DNA of 47,463 nucleotides. Source: Sedimenticola sp. (GTDB lineage Bacteria; Pseudomonadota; Gammaproteobacteria; Chromatiales; Chromatiaceae). The stretch covers positions 1-47,463 of the forward strand of contig JALVEW010000015.1 of NCBI GenBank assembly GCA_027030425.1, read 5' to 3'. A program made the position numbers and the translations under genes. This document shows positions 25,905 through 36,808 of the stretch, one piece after another (position 1 is the first letter of the stretch; each line of letters starts with the position of its first letter). The notes below the pieces were generated by a model that saw nothing but the letters and a program-made list of their open reading frames with translations, made no database searches and was not told where the DNA came from.

Positions 25905-27657
25905 GCGCGAAAAGCGGGCGAGGAGGCAGAAGCAGGCGGAAGCCCTGCCCAAGGCCTACGTGGGTCGTCGCCGGGTGGTGCTGACCATCTTCATGGTGGC
26001 CGTGTTCGGCCTGATATGGCGGGCTGTGGACCAGCAGATCTTCGAGCGGGATTTCCTCCAGTCCGAGGGGGATCACCGGTACCTGGACCGGGTGAAAGTG
26101 CCTGCCCATCGTGGCGCCATCACCGACCGCAACGGCGTGGTGCTGGCCATGAGTACGCCGGTGGATTCCATCGCTGCCAACCCTCGCCTGCTGCGTCCCG
26201 ACGCCAATACCCTGCAACCCCTGGCCCGGGCCCTGGATATCGGACTGGATGACCTGCGCCGCAAGCTGGCGCGGTACAGCCACAAGCATTTCGTCTATCT
26301 GCGGCGGCGCATGCCGCCGGAAGAGGCGCAGCGGGTCATGGAAGTGGCAAGGAAACATCATATCAACGGCATTCAGGCCACCCGTGAATATCGGCGCTTC
26401 TACCCCGACGGGGAAACCTTTGCCCATGTCATCGGCTTCACGGATGTGGATGACATCGGCAGGGAAGGGCTGGAGCTGGCCTTCAATGAACAGCTGGCCG
26501 GCAAGCCCGGGCTCAAGCGCGTGCTGCGGGATGGCCGCCGTCAGGTGGTGGCGGACGTGGAGAGCCTGCGCATGCCCCAGCCGGGCAAGAATCTGGCTTT
26601 GAGCCTGGACCAGCGACTGCAGTACATTGCCTACCGGGAACTCAAGGCCGCCATCAGCCGGCACAACGCCCTGTCAGGATCCGTGGTCATGCTGGACGTG
26701 AAGACCGGGGAAGTACTGGCCATGGTCAACCAGCCGGGTTACAACCCCAATGCACCGCGCAAGCGCGTGGACGGACGCATGCGTAACCGGGCGGTCACCG
26801 ACGTGTTCGAGCCGGGGTCCACCATGAAACCCCTCACTGTGGCCGTGGGGCTGGATCTGGGCATCATCCGGGAAGACTCCCGTATCGACACCAGTCCCGG
26901 ATATTTCAAGGTCGGTCGCCACCAGGTGAAAGACCATAACAACCTTGGATTGGTGGATATCGAGACCATCATCAAGAAATCCAGTAACGTGGGGGCGGGC
27001 AAGATTGCCCTGTCCCTGCCGCGGGAAAAGTTCCATGATTATCTGGCCGCCCTGGGTTTCGGCAAGAGTACCGGCAGCGGTTTTCCCGGCGAGGCAAGGG
27101 GGCAGCTGCGCCCGGCGGCCAACTGGGCGCGCATTGATCAGGCCACCCTTTCCTTCGGATACGGCATCTCGGTTTCCGTACTGCAACTGGCCCAGGCCTA
27201 CGCCGTGTTGGCCAACGATGGTGTGCAGCTTCCCGTCACCCTGTTGCGCCGTGACCAGGTGCCGGAAGGCCGGCGGGTGTTCAGCGTCAAGACAGCCCGC
27301 GCCGTGCGCCGCATGATGGAATCCGTGGTCTCCGAGGGCGGCACCGCCACCCGGGCGGCGGTGGCTGGTTACCGTGTGGCCGGAAAGACCGGCACGGTGA
27401 AGAAGGCAGGCAAGGGTGGATATTCCCAACGTAAATACCTTTCCCTGTTCGCCGGCATGGCGCCGGCCAGTGATCCGCGGCTGGTAGTGGTGGTGATGAT
27501 CAACGAGCCCCGGGGCAAGCAGTACTATGGCGGGCTGGTGGCAGCGCCGGTGTTTTCCGCGGTGATGGATGATGCCCTGCGGCTGCTGAACGTGCGGCCG
27601 GACAATCTTGCCACGCGCAAGGCCGTGCGCCTGGCGGGCGGGGAGGTGAAGCCTTGA
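25894..27657 (+). CDS. ftsI: Septal peptidoglycan transpeptidase FtsI (PBP3)
   Basis: This 587-residue class B penicillin-binding protein has a cytoplasmic tail rich in Arg/Lys and one membrane span (about 27-41). A PBP-dimer pedestal (about 60-225) contains HRGAITDRNGVVLA. The transpeptidase domain has all three active-site motifs: S309-T-M-K312, S363-S-N365 and K498-T-G500. It cross-links septal murein with FtsW, which is encoded downstream. Start is ATG 25894, overlapping ftsL by eleven bases and preceded by AAGGAG (25884-25889). The stop overlaps murE. Confidence 0.98.
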   Translation: MVARREKRARRQKQAEALPKAYVGRRRVVLTIFMVAVFGLIWRAVDQQIFERDFLQSEGDHRYLDRVKVPAHRGAITDRNGVVLAMSTPVDSIAANPRLLRPDANTLQPLARALDIGLDDLRRKLARYSHKHFVYLRRRMPPEEAQRVMEVARKHHINGIQATREYRRFYPDGETFAHVIGFTDVDDIGREGLELAFNEQLAGKPGLKRVLRDGRRQVVADVESLRMPQPGKNLALSLDQRLQYIAYRELKAAISRHNALSGSVVMLDVKTGEVLAMVNQPGYNPNAPRKRVDGRMRNRAVTDVFEPGSTMKPLTVAVGLDLGIIREDSRIDTSPGYFKVGRHQVKDHNNLGLVDIETIIKKSSNVGAGKIALSLPREKFHDYLAALGFGKSTGSGFPGEARGQLRPAANWARIDQATLSFGYGISVSVLQLAQAYAVLANDGVQLPVTLLRRDQVPEGRRVFSVKTARAVRRMMESVVSEGGTATRAAVAGYRVAGKTGTVKKAGKGGYSQRKYLSLFAGMAPASDPRLVVVVMINEPRGKQYYGGLVAAPVFSAVMDDALRLLNVRPDNLATRKAVRLAGGEVKP

Positions 27658-29177
27658 TGGCCAGGGCGCAACAACCCGATTGTCGCTGGCTGGCGGGAGA
27701 ACTGCTTTCCGATCTCTGTTTGCCGGAGGGGGGGTGGCAGAATATCCCTTTGTCGGATCTGACCCTGGACAGCCGCCAGGTTCGGCCGGGCAGTCTGTTC
27801 CTGGCGCTCGAAGGTAGCCGTGGCCACGGTCTCAGCTATCTGTCCCAGGCGTTGGATCAAGGTGCTGCCCTGGTTCTGGCGGAGGTTTCGGATCAGTGGC
27901 CCGCGGAGAATATCCGTAGCCTGGAGGCTCGGGTGCCTGTGCTGCCGGTGGACAAGCTGGGAGAGCGGGCCAGCCAGATTGCCGCCCGTTTCTTCGGTGA
28001 TCCGGCGGCCCGGATGCGCATGATCGGCGTCACCGGGACCAACGGCAAGACCAGCGTGAGCCTGTATCTTGCCCAGGCCCTGCCGGAGCACTGGCGTTGC
28101 GCGGTGACCGGCACCACAGGCAACGGCTTTCCCGGTGAACTTCAGCCGGCCACCCATACTACGCCGGATGCGGTGGAGGCCCAGCGCATTCTTGCCGGCC
28201 TGCGGGAACAGGGGGCGGGAGCCGTGGCCATGGAGGTCTCTTCCCATGCCCTGGACCAGCATCGCTTGGCGGCAGTGCCTTTTCACACGGCGGTATTCAC
28301 CAATCTCAGCCGCGATCACCTGGACTACCACGGTTCCATGCGGGCCTACGCGGCGGCCAAGCAGCGCCTGTTCGATGCCCCGGGGCTGGAGCTGGCGGTA
28401 ATCAACACCGACGACGACGCGGGCGCGGCTCTGCTGGAAAAACTCAAGGGCCGGGTGCGCACTGTGGCCTGTCACAGCGGTGGACGCACCCTGGGCGCGG
28501 ACGAGTTCATCCGCCTGGAAGCCCTGGAAACCCGCTCCCAGGGACTGCTGCTGCAGCTTTCCTCTTCCTGGGGGCTGGCCGAAATCCACAGCCGCCTGCT
28601 TGGTGACTTCAATGCCGTCAACCTGATGCTGGTGCTGGCCGTACTGCTCGCCTGGGAGGTCCCCATGGAAGACGCCTTGGCCCGGCTGGAACGCCTGGAA
28701 ACCGTCCCCGGCCGCATGCAGACCTTTGGCGGTGAAGGCCAGCCCCTGGTGGTGGTGGATTACGCCCATACTCCGGATGCCCTGGGCAAGGCTCTGTCCT
28801 CCCTGCGCGCCCATTGCCGGGGGCGGCTGTTCTGCGTGTTCGGCTGCGGCGGCGACCGGGACCGGGGCAAGCGTCCGCAGATGGGGGCGCTGGCCGAGGC
28901 CATGGCCGATCGGGTGGTGGTCACTGATGATAATCCCCGCCACGAGGCTTCCGCCGCCATCATTGCCGACATCCTCGAAGGCATGGAGCAGCCCGGTGCA
29001 GTGCTGGTGCAGCCGGATCGCGCCCGGGCCGTCGCCCTGGCCATCGGGGAGGCGGCGCCTGGCGACATCGTGCTGGTGGCAGGCAAGGGGCACGAAACCT
29101 GGCAGCAGGTGGGTGAGCTGCGCCTGCCCTTCAGCGACCTGGAGCAAGTGCGCCTTTGCCTGGAGGGTTCGGTATGA
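27654..29177 (+). CDS. murE: UDP-MurNAc-L-Ala-D-Glu:meso-diaminopimelate ligase
   Basis: This 507-residue Mur ligase adds meso-diaminopimelate to the murein precursor in the cytoplasm. The three domains show LDSRQVRPGSLFLAL near 38, the ATP loop GVTGTNGKT (125-133), NLSRDHLDYHGSM near 220 and VVDYAHTPDAL near 365. DDNPRHE contains the DNPR signature of the DAP-specific enzyme rather than the Lys-specific one, so the wall is the usual Gram-negative A1-gamma type. It starts four bases inside ftsI. Confidence 0.97.
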   Translation: MMARAQQPDCRWLAGELLSDLCLPEGGWQNIPLSDLTLDSRQVRPGSLFLALEGSRGHGLSYLSQALDQGAALVLAEVSDQWPAENIRSLEARVPVLPVDKLGERASQIAARFFGDPAARMRMIGVTGTNGKTSVSLYLAQALPEHWRCAVTGTTGNGFPGELQPATHTTPDAVEAQRILAGLREQGAGAVAMEVSSHALDQHRLAAVPFHTAVFTNLSRDHLDYHGSMRAYAAAKQRLFDAPGLELAVINTDDDAGAALLEKLKGRVRTVACHSGGRTLGADEFIRLEALETRSQGLLLQLSSSWGLAEIHSRLLGDFNAVNLMLVLAVLLAWEVPMEDALARLERLETVPGRMQTFGGEGQPLVVVDYAHTPDALGKALSSLRAHCRGRLFCVFGCGGDRDRGKRPQMGALAEAMADRVVVTDDNPRHEASAAIIADILEGMEQPGAVLVQPDRARAVALAIGEAAPGDIVLVAGKGHETWQQVGELRLPFSDLEQVRLCLEGSV

Positions 29178-30544
29178 TCAGTTTCCGGCTCTCCGAGCTG
29201 GCAGTGGCCACCCATGGCGTGGTGCTGGGCAATGACGTGAGCATTGCTTCCGTGAGTACCGACAGCCGCCGCCTGAAGCAGGGTGACCTCTACGTGGCCC
29301 TGAAAGGCCCCCGCTTCGACGGGCATGATTATGTCGCGGATGCGAAAAGCCGCGGGGCGGCGGCCGCCATGGTGAGCCGTGACCTGGACATGGATCTGCC
29401 CCGCCTGCAGGTGGAGGATACCCGCATCGGTTTGGGCCGCATGGCAGCGGCCTGGCGCAGGCGTTCCAGGGCCAAAGTGGCGGCGGTGACCGGCAGCAAC
29501 GGCAAGACCACGGTGAAGGAGATGCTGGCCGCCATCCTGGCCCGCCGGGGCAGTACCTTGGCTACCCTGGGCAACCTGAACAACGACATCGGCCTGCCCC
29601 TGACCCTGTGCCGCCTCCAGGATGAGGTGTTTGCCGTGGTGGAGCTGGGGGCCAATCATCCCGGTGAAATCGACTACCTGAGCCGTATTGCCCGTCCCGA
29701 CGTGGCCATACTCAACAATGCCGGCCGTGCCCACCTGGAAGGCTTTGGCGACCTTGAAGGCGTGGCCCGGGCCAAGGCCGAGATTCTCAACGGCCTGGCC
29801 GATGACGGGGTGTTCGTATACAACGCCGACGACCCTTTTGCGCCCCTGTGGCGGGAGCTGGCCGGGAACCGCGCCAGCCTGGGCTTTGGTCTTTCAGAAG
29901 ATGCCCAGATCCGCAGTCCGGACGCGGCCGCCCGGCTGGTCTGGGACGAGGAAGGCTTCCATAACGAGTTTTCTGTGCACACGCCGACTGGCGAATTGCA
30001 GATCCGTCTGCGGCTGGCGGGCGAACACAACCGCATGAACGCCCTGGCCGCCATAGCCGCGGCCCAAGTGCTGGGCGCGTCCCGGGAAGACATCGAGGCC
30101 GGGCTGGCTTCCCTGCCGCCCGTGCCGGGACGTCTGTACAGCCGCCGGGGACCTGGTGGCATGCGCGTCATCGATGACAGCTACAACGCCAACCCGGACT
30201 CCGTGCGCATGGCCATCGCCCTGTTGCGCCTGGCCCCTGGACGCCGGGTGCTGGTGCTGGGCGACCTGGGGGAGCTGGGGGCGGATGCGCCGGCCCTGCA
30301 TGAAGAACTGGGCGCGCATGCCAGGGAGGCCGGCGTGGAATGCCTGTTTACCTGTGGGGAACTCAGCGCCCTTTGCAGCCGGGGGTTCGGTGAAGGGGCA
30401 GCGCATTTCTCCACCCGTGAGGAACTGCTGGATTTCCTGGCCGCGGAGCTGGATGAGGCGGACACGGTGCTGGTCAAGGGCTCCCGGGCGGCGGCCATGG
30501 AGAAAGTGGTGCAGGCTTTGTGCGGGGGGGATGTGACATGCTGA
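29174..30544 (+). CDS. murF: UDP-MurNAc-tripeptide:D-Ala-D-Ala ligase
   Basis: This 456-residue ligase adds D-Ala-D-Ala to make the pentapeptide. The start is ATG 29174, overlapping murE in ATGA; a longer frame begins inside murE and is rejected. Motifs are [19 protein letters not shown] near 30, the ATP loop [12 protein letters not shown] near 107, [16 protein letters not shown] near 160, [12 protein letters not shown], and [13 protein letters not shown] in the C-terminal domain. It is encoded with ddl and the other Mur ligases of the same cluster. Confidence 0.97.
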   Translation: MISFRLSELAVATHGVVLGNDVSIASVSTDSRRLKQGDLYVALKGPRFDGHDYVADAKSRGAAAAMVSRDLDMDLPRLQVEDTRIGLGRMAAAWRRRSRAKVAAVTGSNGKTTVKEMLAAILARRGSTLATLGNLNNDIGLPLTLCRLQDEVFAVVELGANHPGEIDYLSRIARPDVAILNNAGRAHLEGFGDLEGVARAKAEILNGLADDGVFVYNADDPFAPLWRELAGNRASLGFGLSEDAQIRSPDAAARLVWDEEGFHNEFSVHTPTGELQIRLRLAGEHNRMNALAAIAAAQVLGASREDIEAGLASLPPVPGRLYSRRGPGGMRVIDDSYNANPDSVRMAIALLRLAPGRRVLVLGDLGELGADAPALHEELGAHAREAGVECLFTCGELSALCSRGFGEGAAHFSTREELLDFLAAELDEADTVLVKGSRAAAMEKVVQALCGGDVTC

Positions 30545-31620
30545 TCTGGCTGGCAGATTACCTGGCCCGGTTCGACCCCGCCTTCAAGGTGTTTCACTAC
30601 ATCACCCTGCGGGCCATCCTTGGTGTGCTCACGGCCCTGGTCATTTCCTTCCTGGTGGGGCCGGTGATGATCCGCCGCCTGAGCCAGTACAAAATCGGCC
30701 AGACCGTGCGCGACGACGGCCCCGAAAGCCATTTTTCCAAGGCGGGCACCCCCACCATGGGCGGCGCCCTGATCCTGGTGGCGGTGTCCATCGCCGTGCT
30801 GTTGTGGGCGGATCTGGGCAACCGTTACATCTGGATCGTGCTGCTCACCACCCTGGCCTTTGGCATCGTGGGCCTTATCGACGACTACCGCAAGCTGGTG
30901 CTGCGGGATTCCCGGGGCCTGCCCGCACGCTGGAAATACCTGGGCCAATCCCTGTTCGGTTTCGGTGCGGCCGTCGCCCTTTATGTAACGGCCAGCCTGC
31001 CGGCGGAAACCCAGCTTATCGTGCCTTTCTTCAAGGATGTGGTGCTGGATCTGGGGCCGGCTTTCGTGCTGCTCAGCTATTTCGTCATCGTGGGCACCTC
31101 CAATGCGGTCAACCTCACCGACGGCCTGGACGGCCTGGCCATCCTGCCCACGGTGATGGTGGCCGGCGCCCTGGGGGTGTTTGCCTATGTGTCCGGTCAT
31201 CTGTACCTGTCCAAATATCTGCTCATTCCCTACCTCCCCGGGGTGGGAGAGCTGGCCATCTTCTGCGGCGCCCTGGTGGGGGCGGGCCTGGGCTTTCTGT
31301 GGTTCAACGCCTATCCCGCCCAGGTATTCATGGGTGACGTGGGCGCCCTGGCCCTGGGCGCGGCCCTGGGGGTAGTGGCCGTGGCCGTGCGCCAGGAGCT
31401 GGTGCTGTTCATCATGGGCGGGGTGTTCGTGGTGGAAACCGTGTCGGTGATTCTCCAGGTGGGCTCCTACAAGCTCACCGGACGGCGCATCTTCCGCATG
31501 GCGCCCCTGCATCATCATTTCGAGCTGAAAGGCTGGCCGGAGCCGCGGGTCATCGTGCGCTTCTGGATCGTCACGGTCATCCTGGTGCTCATCGGCCTGG
31601 CGAGTCTGAAGATAAGATGA
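30538..31620 (+). CDS. mraY: Phospho-MurNAc-pentapeptide translocase MraY
   Basis: This 360-residue ten-helix inner-membrane enzyme joins phospho-MurNAc-pentapeptide to undecaprenyl phosphate, forming lipid I. Length equals E. coli MraY (360). Signatures are [13 protein letters not shown] near 65, GLIDDYRKL near 115 (catalytic Asp pair), [10 protein letters not shown] near 195, [20 protein letters not shown] near 260 and [15 protein letters not shown] near 325 (His cluster of the family). Start is ATG 30538, overlapping murF by seven bases. Confidence 0.98.
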   Translation: MLIWLADYLARFDPAFKVFHYITLRAILGVLTALVISFLVGPVMIRRLSQYKIGQTVRDDGPESHFSKAGTPTMGGALILVAVSIAVLLWADLGNRYIWIVLLTTLAFGIVGLIDDYRKLVLRDSRGLPARWKYLGQSLFGFGAAVALYVTASLPAETQLIVPFFKDVVLDLGPAFVLLSYFVIVGTSNAVNLTDGLDGLAILPTVMVAGALGVFAYVSGHLYLSKYLLIPYLPGVGELAIFCGALVGAGLGFLWFNAYPAQVFMGDVGALALGAALGVVAVAVRQELVLFIMGGVFVVETVSVILQVGSYKLTGRRIFRMAPLHHHFELKGWPEPRVIVRFWIVTVILVLIGLASLKIR

Positions 31621-32981
31621 TGGCGAACGCACTGCAAACGGATCAGCTGCCGAAACGGGCCCTGGTGGTGGGCCTGGGCAAGACCGGTCTGTCCTGCGCC
31701 CGTCATCTCAGTGCCCGGGGGCTGCAGGTGGCAGTCACCGACAGCCGCGAGCAACCTCCCTGCCTGGAAGCCCTGCGCCAGGAACTGCCGGATGTGGGCC
31801 TGTTTCTCGGCGGATTCGATGAGGCCCTGTTCGCCAACGCCGATTTGCTGGTTCTCAGTCCCGGCGTGCCCCTGACGACGCCTGCTGTGGCCCATGCCCG
31901 GGACAAGGGCGTACCCGTGCTGGGGGACGTGGAAATCTTCGCCAGGGAAGTGCAGGCCCCGGTGGCGGCCATTACGGGCTCCAATGGCAAGAGTACGGTG
32001 ACCACGCTTCTGGGACGGATGGCCAGGGCAGCCGGCCGGCGCGCCGCCGTGGGCGGTAACCTGGGCGAGCCGGTGCTGGATTTGTTGGACCAGGACAATG
32101 AACTCTATGTGCTGGAGCTGTCCAGTTTCCAGCTTGAAACCACCCGCTCCCTGGCGCCAGAAGTGGCGGTGGTGCTGAACATTTCCGCGGATCACATGGA
32201 CCGCTATGCGTCCCTGGATGCTTACGCCACCGTCAAGGCGGGCATTTATGCCGGCGCCCGCGTCGGCGTGTACAACCTGGATGATCCCCGGGTGGCTGCC
32301 ATGCCCCGGGCCGCCAGTTCCCTGTTCTTCACCCTTGGCCGGCCCGCCGATGGCCGGACCTTCGGCCTGTGCGAGGCGGAGGGGAAGACCTGGCTGTGCC
32401 GGGGAGAGCAGCGCCTGCTTCGGGCGGACCAACTCCTCATGCCGGGTCGCCACAACCTGGCCAACGCCCTGGCGGCCCTGGCCATGGGCACGGCCCTGGA
32501 TCTTCCCCTGGAAACCATGGTGGAGGTGCTGAAGACCTTCCCTGGCCTGGCGCACCGAACGGAGCATGTCTGCGTTCATGAAGGGGTTGCCTGGTACAAC
32601 GATTCCAAGGGCACCAATCCCGGCGCCACCATTGCCGCCCTGGAAGGGCTGGATCGGGGAGACGACAGTCGCACGGTGCTCATTGCCGGGGGCGACTGCA
32701 AGAATGCCGACTTTTCCACCCTGGGGGAGGCCATCTGCCGGCTTGCCCGGGCGGTGGTGCTCATGGGGCGTGACCGGGAACAGATCCGTCGTTGCCTGGC
32801 CCCGCAGGTCGAGGTGGTTGAGGCCGTGGACATGAACGACGCTGTGGCCAAGGCCGTGGCCCTGGCCCGGCCCGGTGATCGGGTCTTGCTGTCACCGGCC
32901 TGTGCCAGTTTCGATATGTTCTCCGGCTTCGAGGAGCGCGGGGAAAGTTTCAAGACATCCGTGGCGAGGTATTGCTCATGA
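31617..32981 (+). CDS. murD: UDP-MurNAc-L-alanine:D-glutamate ligase
   Basis: This 454-residue Mur ligase adds D-Glu to UDP-MurNAc-L-Ala. It has an N-terminal nucleotide-binding domain ([21 protein letters not shown]), the ATP loop [15 protein letters not shown] near 125, [11 protein letters not shown] near 168, [10 protein letters not shown] near 190 and the C-terminal [17 protein letters not shown] near 330. It overlaps mraY and ftsW by four bases each. Confidence 0.97.
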   Translation: MMANALQTDQLPKRALVVGLGKTGLSCARHLSARGLQVAVTDSREQPPCLEALRQELPDVGLFLGGFDEALFANADLLVLSPGVPLTTPAVAHARDKGVPVLGDVEIFAREVQAPVAAITGSNGKSTVTTLLGRMARAAGRRAAVGGNLGEPVLDLLDQDNELYVLELSSFQLETTRSLAPEVAVVLNISADHMDRYASLDAYATVKAGIYAGARVGVYNLDDPRVAAMPRAASSLFFTLGRPADGRTFGLCEAEGKTWLCRGEQRLLRADQLLMPGRHNLANALAALAMGTALDLPLETMVEVLKTFPGLAHRTEHVCVHEGVAWYNDSKGTNPGATIAALEGLDRGDDSRTVLIAGGDCKNADFSTLGEAICRLARAVVLMGRDREQIRRCLAPQVEVVEAVDMNDAVAKAVALARPGDRVLLSPACASFDMFSGFEERGESFKTSVARYCS

Positions 32982-34147
32982 GTGCCGTGGCCAAGCCCAT
33001 GCCCATGATATCCCGCCAGGGCAATGCCGTGGACTGGATGCTGTTGCTGGCGGTGCTGGCCCTGGTGGGCCTGGGTATTGTCATGGTCAGTTCCGCCTCT
33101 TTGCATCTGGCTGGCAGCGGCAACTCCTTCCACTACCTGAGTAAGCACCTTATTGCTCTGGCCCTGGGGCTGATCGCGGCTTTTGTTGCCCTGCAGGTAC
33201 CCAGCCAGTGGTGGGAGAAGGGCAGTACCTGGCTGTATTTCTTCGGCCTGTTGCTGCTGGCCGTGGTCCTCATCCCCGGAGTGGGCAAGACAGTGAATGG
33301 CGCCACCCGCTGGGTGGCCCTGGGGCCTTTCAACCTGCAGACCTCCGAGTTCATGAAGCTGTTCATGATCTTCTACATGTCGGGATACCTGGTGCGCCGC
33401 CAGGTGGAAGTGGCTCACAGCGTCTGGGGCGTCATCAAGCCCCTGCTGCTGCTTTCCGTGGCGGTAATCATGCTCATGGCCCAGCCGGATTTCGGCACCA
33501 CGGTGGTGCTCCTGGCCACGGCCCTGGGGCTGCTGTTCCTGGGGGGCGCGCCCCTGTGGCAGTTCGGCCTGCTGTTGCTGCTGGCCGTGGCCGGGGGGGC
33601 GGTGCTGGTGATCACCTCCCCCTACCGCATGGAACGGGTGACTTCCTTTCTCAATCCCTGGGCCGATCCCCTGGATTCCGGTTACCAGCTTTCCCAGGCC
33701 CTCATCGCCTTCGGCCGGGGGGAATGGACGGGAGTGGGCCTGGGCAACGGGATTCAGAAACAGTTCTACCTTCCCGAGGCCCACACGGATTTCATCATGG
33801 CGGTAATCGGCGAGGAATTCGGCCTGGTGGGCACACTGACCGTCATTGGCCTGTTCGCCATCCTGGTATGGCGGGCCTTCAGCATAGGGGCGGCGGCAGA
33901 GGCTCTGCAGCGGCGATTCGCGGCTTACGTGGCCTATGGCATCGGCCTGTGGCTGGGCATGCAAGCCTTCATCAACGTGGGTGTCAATGTGGGCCTGCTG
34001 CCCACCAAGGGCCTGACGCTGCCGTTCATCAGCTATGGCAGCAACAGCATGATCATCGCCTGTCTGGCGGTAGGCGTGCTGCTGCGCATTCACTGGGAGA
34101 ACAGCACGGGGCAGGAAGGCCCGGGAGGTCTGCCATGGCGCGCCTGA
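32978..34147 (+). CDS. ftsW: Septal peptidoglycan glycosyltransferase FtsW
   Basis: This 389-residue SEDS-family polytopic protein polymerises septal glycan together with FtsI. The start is ATG 32978, in ATGA with murD; the TTG six bases earlier is less likely. Family features are GLGIVMVSSASLHLA near residue 27, GATRWVALGPFNLQTSEFMKL near 110, and the large periplasmic loop region with SPYRMERVTSFLNPWADPLDSGYQLSQALIA near 215 (the conserved catalytic Asp lies in this loop). HTDFIMAVIGEEFG and LPTKGLTLPFISYGSNSM mark the C-terminal part. It overlaps murG by thirteen bases. Confidence 0.97.
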   Translation: MSAVAKPMPMISRQGNAVDWMLLLAVLALVGLGIVMVSSASLHLAGSGNSFHYLSKHLIALALGLIAAFVALQVPSQWWEKGSTWLYFFGLLLLAVVLIPGVGKTVNGATRWVALGPFNLQTSEFMKLFMIFYMSGYLVRRQVEVAHSVWGVIKPLLLLSVAVIMLMAQPDFGTTVVLLATALGLLFLGGAPLWQFGLLLLLAVAGGAVLVITSPYRMERVTSFLNPWADPLDSGYQLSQALIAFGRGEWTGVGLGNGIQKQFYLPEAHTDFIMAVIGEEFGLVGTLTVIGLFAILVWRAFSIGAAAEALQRRFAAYVAYGIGLWLGMQAFINVGVNVGLLPTKGLTLPFISYGSNSMIIACLAVGVLLRIHWENSTGQEGPGGLPWRA

Positions 34148-35205
34148 TGATCATGGCGGGAGGCACCGGCGGCCATGTCTTCCCCGCCCTGGCGGTGGCG
34201 CGGGAAATGCGTGAGCGCGGCTGGGATGTGGACTGGATGGGCACCCCGGACAGTTTCGAATCGCGCACGGTGCCGTCCCAGGGCTTTCCCCTGCACACCA
34301 TTTCCGCCTATCGCCTGCGGGGCCAGGGCGCGGTGGGCCTGCTGCTGGCGCCTTTCCGCCTGCTGCGCGCCATGGGGCAGGCGGGGAAAGTGCTGCGCCG
34401 CTGCCGTCCCCAGGTGGTGCTGGGCATGGGCGGTTTCGTCACCGGCCCCGGCGGCCTCATGAGCCGGTTGCTGGGCATTCCCCTGGTGGTTCACGAACAG
34501 AACACCATTCCCGGTCTCACCAACCGCTGGCTGGCGAAGATTGCTGTGCGGGTGCTGGAGGCCTTTCCCGGCAGCTTTCACGCTTCCGCGGGCGCGCGGG
34601 AGACGGGTAATCCCGTGCGTGCGGACATCCTGGCCGTGGAGCCGCCGGAGAAACGCCTGGCCGGGCGGGTGGGGCCTGTGCGGGTGCTCATCGTCGGTGG
34701 CTCCCTGGGCGCCCTGGCCCTCAACCAGCAGCTGCCTCCCGCCCTGGCGCGCCAGAAAGTGGAAATGGAAATCCGCCACCAGGCCGGGCGGGGCAAGGCG
34801 GAGGCCACGGAATCCCTGTACCGGGAACTGGACCTGGAGGCCCGGGTGAGTGAATTCATAGAGGACATGGCCGAGGCCCTGGCCTGGGCGGACCTGGTGA
34901 TCTGCCGTGCCGGGGCGCTGACGGTTTCCGAGCTGGCCGCCGTGGGCGTGGCGTCGGTGCTGGTGCCTTTTCCCCATGCCGTGGATGACCACCAGACCCG
35001 CAATGCCGAATACCTGGTGGCTGCCGGGGCGGCACTGCTTCAACCCCAGGCGGAAATCGAAACCCATGCCCTCGCGGAAAAACTGGGCGGCCTGCTGGGC
35101 AGCCGGGACAAGCTTCTGGAAATGGCCCGCGCCGCCCGCGCCCTGGGTCGCCCCGGGGCCACCCGCGCCGTGGCCGATGCCTGCGAGGAGGTGGCAAGCG
35201 CATGA
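34135..35205 (+). CDS. murG: UDP-GlcNAc:lipid I N-acetylglucosaminyltransferase MurG
   Basis: This 356-residue peripheral membrane GT28 enzyme converts lipid I to lipid II. The start at ATG 34135 lies inside the ftsW 3' end and gives [25 protein letters not shown], the universal MurG N-terminus; the longer open frame upstream is antisense-like read-through of ftsW and is rejected. Other signatures are [13 protein letters not shown] near 98, [14 protein letters not shown] near 117, [13 protein letters not shown] near 188, and [25 protein letters not shown] near 260 (UDP-sugar binding). The stop overlaps murC in ATGA. Confidence 0.98.
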   Translation: MARLMIMAGGTGGHVFPALAVAREMRERGWDVDWMGTPDSFESRTVPSQGFPLHTISAYRLRGQGAVGLLLAPFRLLRAMGQAGKVLRRCRPQVVLGMGGFVTGPGGLMSRLLGIPLVVHEQNTIPGLTNRWLAKIAVRVLEAFPGSFHASAGARETGNPVRADILAVEPPEKRLAGRVGPVRVLIVGGSLGALALNQQLPPALARQKVEMEIRHQAGRGKAEATESLYRELDLEARVSEFIEDMAEALAWADLVICRAGALTVSELAAVGVASVLVPFPHAVDDHQTRNAEYLVAAGAALLQPQAEIETHALAEKLGGLLGSRDKLLEMARAARALGRPGATRAVADACEEVASA

Positions 35206-36641
35206 CGGATATACGTGACATGAGCAATGCCCCCCGGGTCCACGCGGCCGAGGCCATGGGACGCATGCGCCGCCTGCATTTCGTGGGCATAGGCGGTTCC
35301 GGTATGAATGGCATCGCCCAGGTAATGCTCAACCTGGGTTATGAGATCAGTGGCTCGGATCTGGCGGAGAACGCCGCCACCCGCCGCCTGCAGGAGCAGG
35401 GGGCGAAGATTCATATCGGCCATGCCGAAAGCCATGTGCAGGGCGTGGACGCGGTGATCATCTCCAGCGCCGTCACCGATGAGAATCCGGAAGTGCGGGC
35501 CGCCCGGGAGCGGCGTATACCCGTGGTGCCCCGGGCGGAGATGCTGGCGGAGATCATGCGCTTCCGCTACGGCATCGCCGTGGCCGGCACCCATGGCAAG
35601 ACCACCACCACCAGCTTGGCGGCCAGTCTGCTCATCGAGGGCGGCCTGGATCCCACCTTCGTCATCGGTGGTCGCCTCAATGCCGCGGGCAGCTACGCGC
35701 GCCTGGGTACGGGCGAGATCCTGGTGGCGGAAGCCGACGAGAGCGATGCCTCCTTCCTATATTTGCAGCCCATGATGGCCGTGGTGACCAACGTGGACCG
35801 GGATCACATGGGCACCTATGGCGGCGATTTCGCCCGCTTGCAGGACGCCTTCGTGGAATTTCTGCACCACCTGCCTTTCTATGGGCTGGCTGTGCTGTGC
35901 ATGGACGATGCCGAAGTGCGCGCTCTGCTGCCCCGGGTCACCCGCCAGGTGCTCACCTACGGCACCAGCGAGGACGCGGACCTGAGGGCCGTGAACCTTA
36001 CCCACGATGGTCTGAGATCAGGTTTCACCGTGGTGCGGGCGGGACAGGAGCCTTTCGATGTGAGCCTGAACCTGCCCGGGCGGCACAACGTGATGAATGC
36101 CCTGGCAGCCATCGGCGTGGCCCTGGAAATGGGAGTCGGCGTGGAGGCCATACAGAAGGCCCTGGCGGGCTTCCAGGGTATAGGCCGCCGTTTCCAGGTA
36201 CACGAACACTGTGATTTCGGCAGCGGGGAATTCATGCTGGTGGATGACTATGGTCATCATCCCCGGGAGGTGGCCGCCACCCTGCGGGCGGTGCGCGAGG
36301 GCTGGCCGGACCGGCGCCTGGTGCTGGTGTTCCAGCCTCACCGCTACAGCCGTACCCGGGACGCCTTCGATGATTTCGTGGAAGTTCTGTCGGGGGCCGA
36401 CCTGCTGGTGCTCAACGAGGTTTATGCCGCCGGGGAAAAACCCCTGGCGGACGCTGATGGCCGCGCCCTGAGCCGGGCGGTGCGGGCCAGGGGACAAATC
36501 GATCCGGTATTCGTGAGCCAGCTCGCGGATCTGCCGGAAGTGCTGGAGGGGGTTGTCCAGGAGGGCGACATGGTGCTCATGATGGGTGCCGGAGATATTG
36601 GACAAGTGGCAGCGCAGCTGTCGGAGGTTTGGTGCAAATGA
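35202..36641 (+). CDS. murC: UDP-MurNAc:L-alanine ligase
   Basis: This 479-residue ligase attaches L-Ala, the first amino acid of the stem peptide. It shows [18 protein letters not shown] near residue 26, the ATP loop [10 protein letters not shown] (128-137), [12 protein letters not shown] near 178, [10 protein letters not shown], and [15 protein letters not shown] near 347 in the C-terminal domain. It overlaps murG by four bases, and its stop overlaps a 56-codon ORF, again in ATGA. Confidence 0.98.
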   Translation: MTDIRDMSNAPRVHAAEAMGRMRRLHFVGIGGSGMNGIAQVMLNLGYEISGSDLAENAATRRLQEQGAKIHIGHAESHVQGVDAVIISSAVTDENPEVRAARERRIPVVPRAEMLAEIMRFRYGIAVAGTHGKTTTTSLAASLLIEGGLDPTFVIGGRLNAAGSYARLGTGEILVAEADESDASFLYLQPMMAVVTNVDRDHMGTYGGDFARLQDAFVEFLHHLPFYGLAVLCMDDAEVRALLPRVTRQVLTYGTSEDADLRAVNLTHDGLRSGFTVVRAGQEPFDVSLNLPGRHNVMNALAAIGVALEMGVGVEAIQKALAGFQGIGRRFQVHEHCDFGSGEFMLVDDYGHHPREVAATLRAVREGWPDRRLVLVFQPHRYSRTRDAFDDFVEVLSGADLLVLNEVYAAGEKPLADADGRALSRAVRARGQIDPVFVSQLADLPEVLEGVVQEGDMVLMMGAGDIGQVAAQLSEVWCK

Positions 36642-36808
36642 AACAGCGGGATGTCATCAGGTATCTGCACATGGGTTGTGGTGAATCGCTGGCCGCGCGT
36701 CAGTTTCCCCAGCCCGGGCCCGTAACCCTGGCTGCTTCGGGGCAGTCCGTGAACCGGAAGGCGGCATCCACGCCAAAGAGGAGGAAGGCTCATGAGGAGC
36801 AGCGTTGA
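36638..36808 (+). CDS. Possible small basic protein between murC and murB
   Basis: This 56-codon ORF begins at an ATG that overlaps the murC stop in ATGA and ends 17 bases inside murB, the same coupled junction style as the rest of the cluster. TCGGAGG lies upstream (36621-36627), ten bases from the ATG. The product would start [15 protein letters not shown] and be Lys/Arg-rich towards its C-terminus ([18 protein letters not shown]). I do not recognise a family. It may be only a translational bridge that carries ribosomes across the 150-bp murC-murB gap, or a chance frame. Confidence 0.35.
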   Translation: MKQRDVIRYLHMGCGESLAARQFPQPGPVTLAASGQSVNRKAASTPKRRKAHEEQR

